64,000 bases of DNA. Origin: Nocardioides currus. GTDB lineage: Bacteria; Actinomycetota; Actinomycetes; Propionibacteriales; Nocardioidaceae. This document shows positions 30,456 through 38,745 of this stretch, in pieces. The position numbers were made by a program, and so were the translations under genes. Every line of letters begins with the position of its first letter. The first letter of the stretch is position 1. The stretch spans positions 62,001 through 126,000 of the forward strand of contig NZ_PYXZ01000012.1 of NCBI RefSeq assembly GCF_003057875.1, read 5' to 3'. The notes under the pieces were generated by a model. That model was not told the DNA's origin. It worked only from the letters and a program-made list of their open reading frames with translations, and did not search any database.

Positions 30456-33400
30456 ATGTCCGCACTCGACCACTTCAGCGCCCCGACGCGCGCCTGGTTC
30501 GAAGCCGCCTTCGCCGCGCCGACGCCGGCCCAGGAGGGCGCGTGGGACGCGATCGCGCACCGCAAGCACGCGCTGGTCGTCGCGCCGACCGGCAGCGGCA
30601 AGACGTTGAGCGCGTTCCTGTTCGCCGTCGACAAGCTGCTCACCGAGGGCCCGCCGGAGGAGAAGACGAAGCGCACCCGCGTGCTCTACGTCAGCCCGCT
30701 CAAGGCGCTGGCCGTCGACGTCGAGCGCAACCTGCGCGCGCCGCTGACCGGCATCCGCCACACCGCCGACCGGCTGCAGACCCCGCTGCCCGAGGTCACC
30801 GTGGGGCTCCGGTCCGGGGACACCAGCCCCGCCGACCGGCGCAAGCTGAGCACCCGACCACCCGACATCCTGATCACGACCCCCGAGTCACTGTTCCTGA
30901 TGCTGACCAGCCAGGCGCGCGAGACCCTGCGCGGGATCGACACCGTGATCCTCGACGAGGTGCACGCCGTCGCCGGCACCAAGCGCGGCGCCCACCTCGC
31001 CCTGACGCTCGAGCGCCTCGACGCGCTGCTGGAGCAGCCGGCCCAGCGCATCGGCCTCTCCGCGACCGTCCGCCCGCTCGAGGAGGTCGCCCGCTTCCTC
31101 GGCGGCTCCGCGCCGGTCGAGATCGTCGCGCCGCCCTCCACCAAGGAGTGGGACCTCAAGGTCGTCGTGCCGGTCGAGGACATGACCATGCCCGAGGAGT
31201 ACGACGAGGAGTCGCACGACCCCGGACGCTCCACCAGCATCTGGCCGCACGTCGAGGAACACGTCGTCGACCTGATCGAGCAGCACCGCTCGACGATCGT
31301 CTTCGCCAACTCCCGGCGTCTCGCCGAGCGGTTGACGGCCCGGCTCAACGAGATCGCAACGGACCGTGCCGCGCCGGACGATGCCGAGGCATCCGCGGCC
31401 GACGGCGGGCCTCCCGCCCAGGTGATGGCGCAGTCCGGAGCCAGCACGGGCGCCGAGACGGTCATCGCCAAGGCCCACCACGGCTCGGTGTCGAAGGAGC
31501 AGCGGGCGATCATCGAGGACGACCTCAAGCGCGGCCGCCTGCCCGCCGTCGTCGCGACGAGCAGCCTCGAGCTCGGCATCGACATGGGCGCGGTCGACCT
31601 CGTCATCCAGATCGAGTCGCCGCCCAGCGTCGCCAGTGCCCTCCAGCGCGTGGGCCGCGCGGGACACCAGGTGGGCGAGGTGAGCCGGGGCGTGCTGTTC
31701 CCCAAGCACCGCGGCGACCTGGCCCAGACCGCGGTGTCGGTGCAGCGCATGCGGTCCGGAGCCATCGAGAAGCTGTCGATGCCCAGCAACCCCCTCGACG
31801 TGCTGGCCCAACAGGTCGTGGCGGCGACGGCCATGGAGGACTGGTCGGTCGACGAGTTCTTCGCCCTGACCCGCCGCGCCGCGTCCTACTCCCAGCTCCC
31901 CCGCAGCGCCTTCGACGCCACGCTCGACCTGCTGAGCGGGCGCTACCCGAGCGAGGAGTTCGCCGAGCTCCGTCCGCGGATCGTGTGGGACCGCGTCAAC
32001 GACACGATCTCCGGGCGTCCCGGTGCGCAGCGGCTGGCCGTGACGAGCGGCGGCACCATCCCCGACCGCGGCCTCTTCGGGGTCTTCCTGGTCGGCGAGA
32101 AGTCGAGCCGCGTCGGCGAGCTCGACGAGGAGATGGTCTACGAGTCCCGCGTCGGCGACATCTTCGCCCTGGGCGCGACCAGCTGGCGGATCGAGGACAT
32201 CACCCACGACCGGGTGCTGGTCACCCCCGCGCCCGGCATCCCGGGACGGCTGCCCTTCTGGAAGGGCGACAGCCTCGGTCGCCCGGCCGAGCTCGGCGAG
32301 GCCATCGGCGTCTTCACCCGCGGCCTCCTGGGCCAGAGCGAGGCCAAGGCACGCGCCGCTGTGTCCGAGGCCGGTCTGGACGACTACGCCGCGGCCAACC
32401 TCGTCACCTACGTCACCGAGCAGCGCGAGGCCACCAACGTGGTGCCCAGCGACACGCAGATCGTGGTGGAGCGCTTCCGCGACGAGCTCGGCGACTGGCG
32501 ACTCGTCGTCCACTCCCCCTACGGCACGCCCCTGCACGCGCCGTGGGCGCTGGCGATCAACGCCCGGCTGCGCGAGCGCTACGACATCGACGGCCAGGCG
32601 ATGGCCTCCGACGACGGCATCGTCATCCGGATCCCCGACACCGACCAGGATCCGCCGCTCGGCGAGCTCATCGTCTTCGAGCCCGATGAGATCGAGCAGC
32701 TCGTCACCCAGGAGGTCGGCGGCTCCGCCCTCTTCGCGAGCCGCTTCCGTGAGTGCGCTGCCCGCGCCCTCCTCCTCCCCCGTCGCGATCCCGGCCGGCG
32801 CAGCCCCCTGTGGCAGCAGCGCCAGCGCAGCGCCCAGCTGCTGGAGGTCGCCTCGAAGTATCCCGCCTTCCCGATCGTCCTCGAGGCGATCCGCGAGTGC
32901 CTCCAGGACGTCTACGACCTGCCCGCCCTGACCGCCCTGCTGAAGCGCATCGACCGGCGCGAGGTCACCGTGGTCGACGTCTCGACCCAGACGCCGAGCC
33001 CGTTCGCCCGGAGCATGCTCTTCGGGTACGTCGCCCAGTTCGTCTACGAGGGTGACTCGCCGATCGCCGAGCGCCGTGCCGCCGCCCTGAGCCTCGACCA
33101 GGGGCTGCTCGCGGAGCTGCTCGGGCGGGCCGAGCTGCGCGAGCTGCTCGACCCCGACGTCCTCGCCGAGGTCGAGGCCGAGCTGCAGTGGCTCGCGCCC
33201 GACCGGCGCGCCCGCAGCGCCGAGGCGGTCGCCGACCTGCTGCGCGTGCTCGGACCGCTGACCATCGACGAGGTCGCCGCGCGCGTGAAGGACGAGTCCG
33301 TGTCCGAGGTGTCGACGTGGCTCACCGACCTGGCCGACGCGCGGCGGGTCGTCGCCGTACGCATCGCCGGGGAGGAGCGCTGGACCACGATCGAGGACGT

Positions 33401-34970
33401 CGCCCGCCTGCGCGACGGCCTCGGTGTGCCGGTCCCCGTCGGGACGCCCGACGTCTTCACCGAGCCGACCGAGGACCCGATCGGCGACCTGATCTCCCGC
33501 TACGCCCGCACCCACGGACCGTTCACGACCGCCGACGTGGCGGGCCGGCTCGGCCTCGGCGAGGCGGTCGCCCGGCACGCCCTGCAACGCCTGGTGGCGC
33601 GCGGGCGGCTGCTCGAGGGTGAGTTCCGCCCGTCGGGCAGCGGCTCGGAGTGGTGCGACGCCGAGGTGCTGCGCAAGCTGCGCCGACGCTCGCTGGCCCG
33701 GCTGCGCAAGGAGGTCGAGCCGGTCACGCCCGACACCCTCGCCCGGTTCCTGCCGGCCTGGCAGCGCGTCGGAGGCAAGCTGCGCGGCGTCGACGGCGTG
33801 GTGGCGGCCATCGACCAGCTGGCCGGGTGCCCGGTGCCGGCCAGCGCCCTCGAGGGGCTGGTCCTCGCGAGCCGCGTCCGCGACTACGAGCCGAGCTTCC
33901 TCGACGAGCTGACCAGCGCCGGCGAGGTGATCTGGGCCGGGCACGCACCCCTCCCGGGCAGCGACGGCTGGGTCAGCCTGCACCTCGCCGACCAGGCCCA
34001 CCTCACCCTCCCCGACCCGCAGTGGGGTGAGCTCGACGAGCTGCAGCAGTCCGTGCTGGAGGCGCTGGCGCCCGGCGGCGCGTGGTTCTTCCGCCAGCTC
34101 GCCGACCGCCTCGGCTCGCAGACCGACGCCGCGCTGTCCACCGCGCTGTGGGGACTGGTCTGGGAGGGGCTGGTCACCAACGACACCCTCACGCCGATGC
34201 GCGCGCTGATCCGGTCCGGCAGCTCGAGCCACCGCACGCGCCGCCCCCCGCCCCGCGTGAAGATGAGAGGCGGCCGGATGCCCGTCCGGTCGGGTCCGCC
34301 CGAGACCGCGGGCCGCTGGAGCGTGCTCCCGGCCCGCGACGCCGACGCCACGCGCCGCGCCCACGCCACCGCGGAGCACCTGCTCGAGCGCCACGGGGTG
34401 GTCACCCGCGGGGCGGTGATGCAGGAGCGCATCGTCGGCGGATTCGCCGGCGTCTACAAGGTGCTCTCCGCGTTCGAGGACACCGGCCGCTGCCGCCGCG
34501 GCTACTTCATCGAGGGCCTCGGCGCCGCCCAGTTCGGCACGGCCGGGGCGATCGACCGGTTGCGCACCTTCTCCGAGCCCGAGGAGGCCAAGCCCGTCGC
34601 CATCGCCCTGGCCGCGACCGATCCCGCCAACCCCTACGGCGCCGCGCTGCCGTGGCCCGCCAGCACCGGCGAGTCCGGACACCGGCCCGGTCGCAAGGCC
34701 GGCGCCCTCGTCGTGCTGGTCGACGGCGCCCTCACGCTCTACGTCGAACGCGGGGGCCGCACGCTGCTGACCTGGTCGGAGGACGTCGAGCGGCTCACGC
34801 CGGCCGCCGCCTCGCTGGCCGAGGCCACCCGGCGCGGTGCGCTCGGGAAGCTGACCGTGGAGAAGGCCGACGGCGCCGCGCTGCTCGGCGGCGGCGAGAC
34901 CCCGCTGCGTCAGGCCCTGAACGCCGCGGGCTTCGTCTCCACGCCGAAGGGGCTGAGGATGCGTGCCTGA
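30456..34970 (+). CDS. lhr: Lhr-type ATP-dependent DNA helicase
   Basis: This 1504-aa long SF2 helicase has Walker A VVAPTGSGKTLSAFL (about residues 41-50) and DEVH box ILDEVHAVAG near residue 167. Motif VI follows as ALQRVGRAGHQVGE. A winged-helix and beta-barrel region and the long C-terminal domain of Lhr follow. Lhr unwinds DNA and RNA:DNA duplexes and is part of DNA repair in mycobacteria. It overlaps nei2 by 8 nt, the same pairing as M. tuberculosis Rv3296/Rv3297. Length is typical of the family. Confidence 0.97.
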   Translation: MSALDHFSAPTRAWFEAAFAAPTPAQEGAWDAIAHRKHALVVAPTGSGKTLSAFLFAVDKLLTEGPPEEKTKRTRVLYVSPLKALAVDVERNLRAPLTGIRHTADRLQTPLPEVTVGLRSGDTSPADRRKLSTRPPDILITTPESLFLMLTSQARETLRGIDTVILDEVHAVAGTKRGAHLALTLERLDALLEQPAQRIGLSATVRPLEEVARFLGGSAPVEIVAPPSTKEWDLKVVVPVEDMTMPEEYDEESHDPGRSTSIWPHVEEHVVDLIEQHRSTIVFANSRRLAERLTARLNEIATDRAAPDDAEASAADGGPPAQVMAQSGASTGAETVIAKAHHGSVSKEQRAIIEDDLKRGRLPAVVATSSLELGIDMGAVDLVIQIESPPSVASALQRVGRAGHQVGEVSRGVLFPKHRGDLAQTAVSVQRMRSGAIEKLSMPSNPLDVLAQQVVAATAMEDWSVDEFFALTRRAASYSQLPRSAFDATLDLLSGRYPSEEFAELRPRIVWDRVNDTISGRPGAQRLAVTSGGTIPDRGLFGVFLVGEKSSRVGELDEEMVYESRVGDIFALGATSWRIEDITHDRVLVTPAPGIPGRLPFWKGDSLGRPAELGEAIGVFTRGLLGQSEAKARAAVSEAGLDDYAAANLVTYVTEQREATNVVPSDTQIVVERFRDELGDWRLVVHSPYGTPLHAPWALAINARLRERYDIDGQAMASDDGIVIRIPDTDQDPPLGELIVFEPDEIEQLVTQEVGGSALFASRFRECAARALLLPRRDPGRRSPLWQQRQRSAQLLEVASKYPAFPIVLEAIRECLQDVYDLPALTALLKRIDRREVTVVDVSTQTPSPFARSMLFGYVAQFVYEGDSPIAERRAAALSLDQGLLAELLGRAELRELLDPDVLAEVEAELQWLAPDRRARSAEAVADLLRVLGPLTIDEVAARVKDESVSEVSTWLTDLADARRVVAVRIAGEERWTTIEDVARLRDGLGVPVPVGTPDVFTEPTEDPIGDLISRYARTHGPFTTADVAGRLGLGEAVARHALQRLVARGRLLEGEFRPSGSGSEWCDAEVLRKLRRRSLARLRKEVEPVTPDTLARFLPAWQRVGGKLRGVDGVVAAIDQLAGCPVPASALEGLVLASRVRDYEPSFLDELTSAGEVIWAGHAPLPGSDGWVSLHLADQAHLTLPDPQWGELDELQQSVLEALAPGGAWFFRQLADRLGSQTDAALSTALWGLVWEGLVTNDTLTPMRALIRSGSSSHRTRRPPPRVKMRGGRMPVRSGPPETAGRWSVLPARDADATRRAHATAEHLLERHGVVTRGAVMQERIVGGFAGVYKVLSAFEDTGRCRRGYFIEGLGAAQFGTAGAIDRLRTFSEPEEAKPVAIALAATDPANPYGAALPWPASTGESGHRPGRKAGALVVLVDGALTLYVERGGRTLLTWSEDVERLTPAAASLAEATRRGALGKLTVEKADGAALLGGGETPLRQALNAAGFVSTPKGLRMRA

Positions 34971-35754
34971 GGGCGACACCGTCTTCCGGGCCGCCCGCCT
35001 GCTCGACCGCTCCCTCTCGGGTCGGGTCCTGACCCGCAGCGACTTCCGGGTGCCGCAGCACGCGACCGCCGACCTCAGCGGCGCCACGGTCACCCGCAGC
35101 CTGTCCCGCGGCAAGCACATCCTGACCCGGACCGACACCGGCTTCACGGTCCACACCCACCTGAAGATGGAGGGAGCCTGGCGGGTCTACCGCCCGGGCG
35201 AGAAGTGGCAGCGACCCGTCAGCCAGGTGCGGCTGCTCCTCGAGGCGGGCGACGTGACCGCCGTCGGGTTCAGCCTCGGGATCGTCGAGCTGATCGAGAC
35301 CGTGGACGAGGACACGGTCGTCGGCCACCTCGGACCTGACCTGCTCGGTCCCGACTGGGACGAGACGGAGGCGCTGCGCCGCCTCGGCGAGGACCCCGAC
35401 CGCGAGCTCATCGCGGCCCTGCTCGACCAGCGCAACCTCGCCGGCATCGGCAACATGTACGCCGCCGAGCTCTGCTTCACCAGCGGGATCCACCCCAGTC
35501 GTCCGGTGCGCGACGTCGACGACCTCCCCCGCCTGGTCCGCCGCGCGAAGCTCATGCTCGAGACCAACTCGGAGCGGGCCGTCCAGTCCACCACCGGCAA
35601 CCTGCGACCGCGCGAGCGGATGTGGGTCTACCGGCGCGACAAGTCACCCTGTCGTCGCTGCGGCACCCCGATCCGGGTCGCGATGCGCGGCGAGCCCGGC
35701 CGCGAGCGCGCGGCCTACTGGTGCCCGAGCTGCCAGCCGGCCGCCGAGGCCTGA
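34963..35754 (+). CDS. nei2: Formamidopyrimidine/endonuclease VIII-type DNA glycosylase
   Basis: This 263-aa bifunctional base-excision repair enzyme starts MPEGDTVFRAARLL; after Met removal Pro1 and Glu2 are the catalytic pair. The middle region has the helix-two-turn-helix LLDQRNLAGIGNMYAAELCF. The C-terminal zinc finger has CRRCGTP and YWCPSCQ. It begins at a GTG within the last codons of lhr, consistent with translational coupling. Nei2 removes oxidised pyrimidines or related lesions. The tandem hairpin repeat just downstream probably ends the transcript. Confidence 0.95.
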   Translation: MPEGDTVFRAARLLDRSLSGRVLTRSDFRVPQHATADLSGATVTRSLSRGKHILTRTDTGFTVHTHLKMEGAWRVYRPGEKWQRPVSQVRLLLEAGDVTAVGFSLGIVELIETVDEDTVVGHLGPDLLGPDWDETEALRRLGEDPDRELIAALLDQRNLAGIGNMYAAELCFTSGIHPSRPVRDVDDLPRLVRRAKLMLETNSERAVQSTTGNLRPRERMWVYRRDKSPCRRCGTPIRVAMRGEPGRERAAYWCPSCQPAAEA

Positions 35755-35800
35755 CCCGCTCCGGCGGGCGCTCGGCGCCGTACGCAGTGCTGACGCGACC

Positions 35801-35920
35801 ACCTCGTCGGACGTCGAGCGGAGCGTCCGACGCCCTGGTCGCCCGGGCAGCCACATCGTCGGACGTCGAGCGGTACGTCCGACGCCCTGGTCGCCCGGGC
35901 AGCCACCTCGTCGGACGTCC
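35801..35920. repeat. 52-bp tandem repeat with internal hairpins
   Basis: The unit begins ACCTCGTCGGACGTCGAGCG, starting at 35801, 35853 and 35905 with a period of exactly 52 bp (two full and one partial copy). The first two copies differ at a few positions. Each contains a perfect 9-bp stem CGTCGGACG / CGTCCGACG with a 10-nt loop. It lies between nei2 and the convergent clgR gene, so it may act as a terminator block for both. Confidence 0.85.
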
Positions 35921-35991
35921 CGGCTGACATGGCAGGCGCGGAATCACCGACATCCCATCGTGAACCGGCAGGGACGGGAGAGCTCCCCGGG

Positions 35992-36309
35992 TCAGGCGGC
36001 GGAGGCCACCACGTCGTCGGCGGCGGGCCGGGCGGACGCGATGGGCGTCGCCTCGATGTGGAGGGCCAGCGCACGCTCCTCGAGCGCCACCGCGTCGGAG
36101 ACCTCGCGGAGCACGTCGGAGAGCGGGAGGTCCATGGCCATGCACAGCGAGGCGAGGAGCTCGGACGACGCTTCCTTCTGGCCGCGCTCGATCTCCGAGA
36201 TGTAGCCCAGGCTCACCCGCGCCTCGGCGGACACCTCGCGCAGGGTCATGCCGCGCTGCATCCGCTCGCTGCGGAGCACGTCGCCGAGAAGCCGACGAAA
36301 GAGCACCAT
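35992..36309 (-). CDS. clgR: ClgR-type XRE transcriptional regulator
   Basis: This 105-aa Xre-family HTH protein has the helix-turn-helix REVSAEARVSLGYISEIE (about residues 23-40) and the KEASSELLASLCMAM segment characteristic of ClgR. ClgR activates clp protease and related proteostasis genes in actinobacteria and is itself cleared by ClpP. The C-terminus ends in AA (DDVVASAA), compatible with Clp degradation. It lies directly downstream of cinA with a GGAAGGA ribosome site, the conserved actinobacterial order. Confidence 0.92.
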   Translation of the reverse strand: MVLFRRLLGDVLRSERMQRGMTLREVSAEARVSLGYISEIERGQKEASSELLASLCMAMDLPLSDVLREVSDAVALEERALALHIEATPIASARPAADDVVASAA

Positions 36310-36355
36310 GCGCTTGTCCTTCCGGAGGATGGGTGTGACCTCGTGGTGGCCAACG

Positions 36356-36844
36356 CTACCCGAGGCCCGAATCTTCCCTCCGGAGCATGGCACCGAGCAC
36401 CGACAACGCGTCGCGACAGCTCCCGGCCTGGATCGCCGCGCGATCGCCGTCGAGGGCCAGCAGGTGCGTCTCCACGGCGCGCGGCCCGGCGCACGCGATC
36501 CACACGTGCCCGGCCGGGTGACCTTCCTGCGGATCGGGTCCGGCCACGCCGGTCGTCGCGAGGCCGTACGTCGCACCTAGCAGCTCGCGCGCCCCGGTGG
36601 CCATCGCGGCGGCGCACTCGGCCGACACCGCGCCGTACGCCTCGACGACCTCGGCCGGGACGCCGAGCACCGACACCTTCACGGGGGTCGCGTAGGCGAC
36701 CACTCCGCCGCGGAAGCACGCCGAGGCGCCTGGGACCGCGGTGACGGCAGCGGCGAGCTGCCCGCCGGTCAACGACTCGGCGGTGGCGAGCGTGATCCCG
36801 AGCGAGCTCATCCGCGCCACGAGGTCGCGTGCGTCCCACGTCAT
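36356..36844 (-). CDS. cinA: CinA C-terminal domain protein (PncC-type amidohydrolase)
   Basis: This 162-aa protein is the stand-alone CinA C-terminal domain. It has TLATAESLTGGQLAAAVT with the active Ser-containing loop, GGVVAYATPVKVSVLGV, and the TTGVAGPDPQEGHPAGHVW motif. Family members deamidate nicotinamide mononucleotide to NaMN for NAD recycling. The N-terminal MoaB/CinA domain is absent, which is common in actinobacteria. In relatives this gene is directly downstream of pgsA; here pgsA lies 10.4 kb away. Confidence 0.93.
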   Translation of the reverse strand: MTWDARDLVARMSSLGITLATAESLTGGQLAAAVTAVPGASACFRGGVVAYATPVKVSVLGVPAEVVEAYGAVSAECAAAMATGARELLGATYGLATTGVAGPDPQEGHPAGHVWIACAGPRAVETHLLALDGDRAAIQAGSCRDALSVLGAMLRREDSGLG

Positions 36845-36870
36845 GGGGAGACCCTAGCTACGTTGAGGAC

Positions 36871-38661
36871 ATGGCTCTGCGCATCGAGGACTACGCCATC
36901 GTCGGCGACCGCGGCACCGCCGCCCTCATCGGCCGGGACGGCTCGATCGACTGGCTGTGCCTGCCCCGCTTCGACTCCCCCGCGTGCTTCGCCGCGCTCC
37001 TCGGTGATCCCGACAACGGGCGCTGGCTGCTGGCACCGGCGGAGACCGACGGCGTGACCGCGACGCGCACCTACGTCGGCGACAGCGCCGTCCTGGAGAC
37101 CACCTTCACCACCCCGACGGGGGTGCTGGTGCTGCGGGACGTGATGCCCCTCAGCGACGAGCGCGCCGACCTCGTGCGGACCGTCCGGTGCACGGAGGGC
37201 ACGGTCGCCGTCCGTCACGAGTGGGTGGTGCGCTTCGACTACGGCCGGGTGCGCCCGTGGGTGACGCGCCAGCAGGTGGCCGGGCAGGAGGTGATCGTCG
37301 CGACAGCAGGTCCGGACAAGCTGATGCTGCGCGGTCCGCGCCTCCCGCACGCCGACGACGGGCACCACGTCGACGACTTCGACCTTGCCGCCGGCGACGA
37401 GATGACCTTCTCCACCACGTGGGTGCGGTCCTGGCGCGACCTGCCCGAGCCGCTCCCCTTCGACGACCGGATCGAGGCGACGCGCGCCGAGCACGAGAGG
37501 TGGGCGGGTCACTGTCGCGAGGACGTCCCCCGCGCCGACCTGGTGCGACGCAGCCTGCTGACGCTGCGCCTGCTCACCCACGAGGAGACCGGCGGCATCG
37601 TGGCGGCGCCGACGACCAGCCTGCCGGAGTGCTTCGGCGGCGAGCGCAACTGGGACTACCGCTACTGCTGGCTGCGCGACGCGGCGCTGACGCTGGAGTC
37701 GCTGCTCGCGGCCGGCTACACCGAGGAGGCCCGCGACTGGCGGCGGTGGCTGCTGCGGGCCGTGGCCGGCGACCCGGAGGACCTCCAGATCATGTACACC
37801 GTCGACGGCGGGCGCCAGCTGCCCGAGCGCGAGCTCGAGCACCTCGCGGGCTACGAGGGCTCCAGGCCCGTGCGCATCGGCAACGCCGCCGTCGGGCAGC
37901 GGCAGACCGACGTGCTCGGCGAGGTGATGATCGCGCTGGAGGACGCCCGCGCCGCCGGTCTCGAGGAGACCACCCAGAGCTGGGCGCTCCAGCGCTCCCT
38001 GGTCGAGGAGCTCGCCGGACACTGGGACGAGCCCGACAACGGGCTCTGGGAGATCCGCGGCGACCCACAGCACTTCACCCACTCCCGGGTGATGGTCTGG
38101 GTGGCCTTCGACCGGGCGATCCGCGCGGTCGAGGAGCACGGGCTCGACGGCCCCGTCGAGCGCTGGCGCGACCTGCGCGAGCAGGTGCGGGCCGAGGTCC
38201 TGGAGAAGGGGTACGACGCCGAACGGGGCACCTTCACCCAGCACTACGACACCCGCGAGCTCGACGCGAGCCTGCTCAACATCCCGCTGGTCGGGTTCCT
38301 GCCGGGCGACGACGAACGCGTCCTCGGCACCATCCGGGCGATCGAGGAGGACCTGATGCGCGACGGGTTCCTGCGCCGCTACCGCACCCAGAGCGGGGTC
38401 GACGGCCTCGACGGCGACGAGCACCCGTTCCTCGCCTGCTCCTTCTGGCTGGTCTCGGCCTACGCCCGCGCCGGGCGCCTCGACGACGCCCACGACCTCT
38501 TCGAGCGGCTGTGCGACCTCGCCAACGACGTCGGTCTGCTGTCCGAGGAGTACGACGTGGGCAACGACCGGATGGCCGGCAACTTCCCGCAGGCGTTCAG
38601 CCACCTGACGCTCGTGCAGGCCGCGCTGTCCCTGGCCCGAGCCGCGCTCGATCGAGCCTGA
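36871..38661 (+). CDS. GH15 family glycoside hydrolase (glucoamylase/trehalase-like)
   Basis: This 596-aa cytoplasmic enzyme has no signal peptide. It starts MALRIEDYAIVGDRGTAALI with a beta-rich N-terminal domain (about 1-230) and an alpha/alpha-barrel. Catalytic segments are NWDYRYCWLRDAALTLESLL and the C-terminal LLSEEYDVGN with the general-base Glu. Mycobacterial homologues of this type are phosphate-activated trehalases, while others are glucoamylases. With glgC and glgM on the same contig, turnover of trehalose or glucan is plausible. It is divergent from cinA by 26 bp, and a strong hairpin terminates it. Confidence 0.9.
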   Translation: MALRIEDYAIVGDRGTAALIGRDGSIDWLCLPRFDSPACFAALLGDPDNGRWLLAPAETDGVTATRTYVGDSAVLETTFTTPTGVLVLRDVMPLSDERADLVRTVRCTEGTVAVRHEWVVRFDYGRVRPWVTRQQVAGQEVIVATAGPDKLMLRGPRLPHADDGHHVDDFDLAAGDEMTFSTTWVRSWRDLPEPLPFDDRIEATRAEHERWAGHCREDVPRADLVRRSLLTLRLLTHEETGGIVAAPTTSLPECFGGERNWDYRYCWLRDAALTLESLLAAGYTEEARDWRRWLLRAVAGDPEDLQIMYTVDGGRQLPERELEHLAGYEGSRPVRIGNAAVGQRQTDVLGEVMIALEDARAAGLEETTQSWALQRSLVEELAGHWDEPDNGLWEIRGDPQHFTHSRVMVWVAFDRAIRAVEEHGLDGPVERWRDLREQVRAEVLEKGYDAERGTFTQHYDTRELDASLLNIPLVGFLPGDDERVLGTIRAIEEDLMRDGFLRRYRTQSGVDGLDGDEHPFLACSFWLVSAYARAGRLDDAHDLFERLCDLANDVGLLSEEYDVGNDRMAGNFPQAFSHLTLVQAALSLARAALDRA

Positions 38662-38684
38662 TCGCGCACGACCCTGAGCATGCC

Positions 38685-38722
38685 GATGGCCCGGCCACCC
38701 CGCGTGGGGTGACCGGGCCATC
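38685..38722. terminator. Bidirectional hairpin between GH15 and the nuclease gene
   Basis: Arms GATGGCCCGG / CCGGGCCATC and inner arms CACCCC / GGGGTG with a GCGT loop form a 16-bp stem with one C/A mismatch. It lies 24 nt after the GH15 stop and 24 nt before the convergent nuclease stop. Confidence 0.9.
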
Positions 38723-38745
38723 GAACAGGGCGACGCCGTGCGACG

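Noticed and set aside
30888..35156. Very long open frame antisense to lhr
   Set aside because: It has no domain or start signal, follows codon-position GC of the sense gene, and crosses nei2; it is a high-GC shadow.
35801..35920. CRISPR array
   Set aside because: Repeats are directly adjacent (52-bp period) with no unique spacers and no cas genes.
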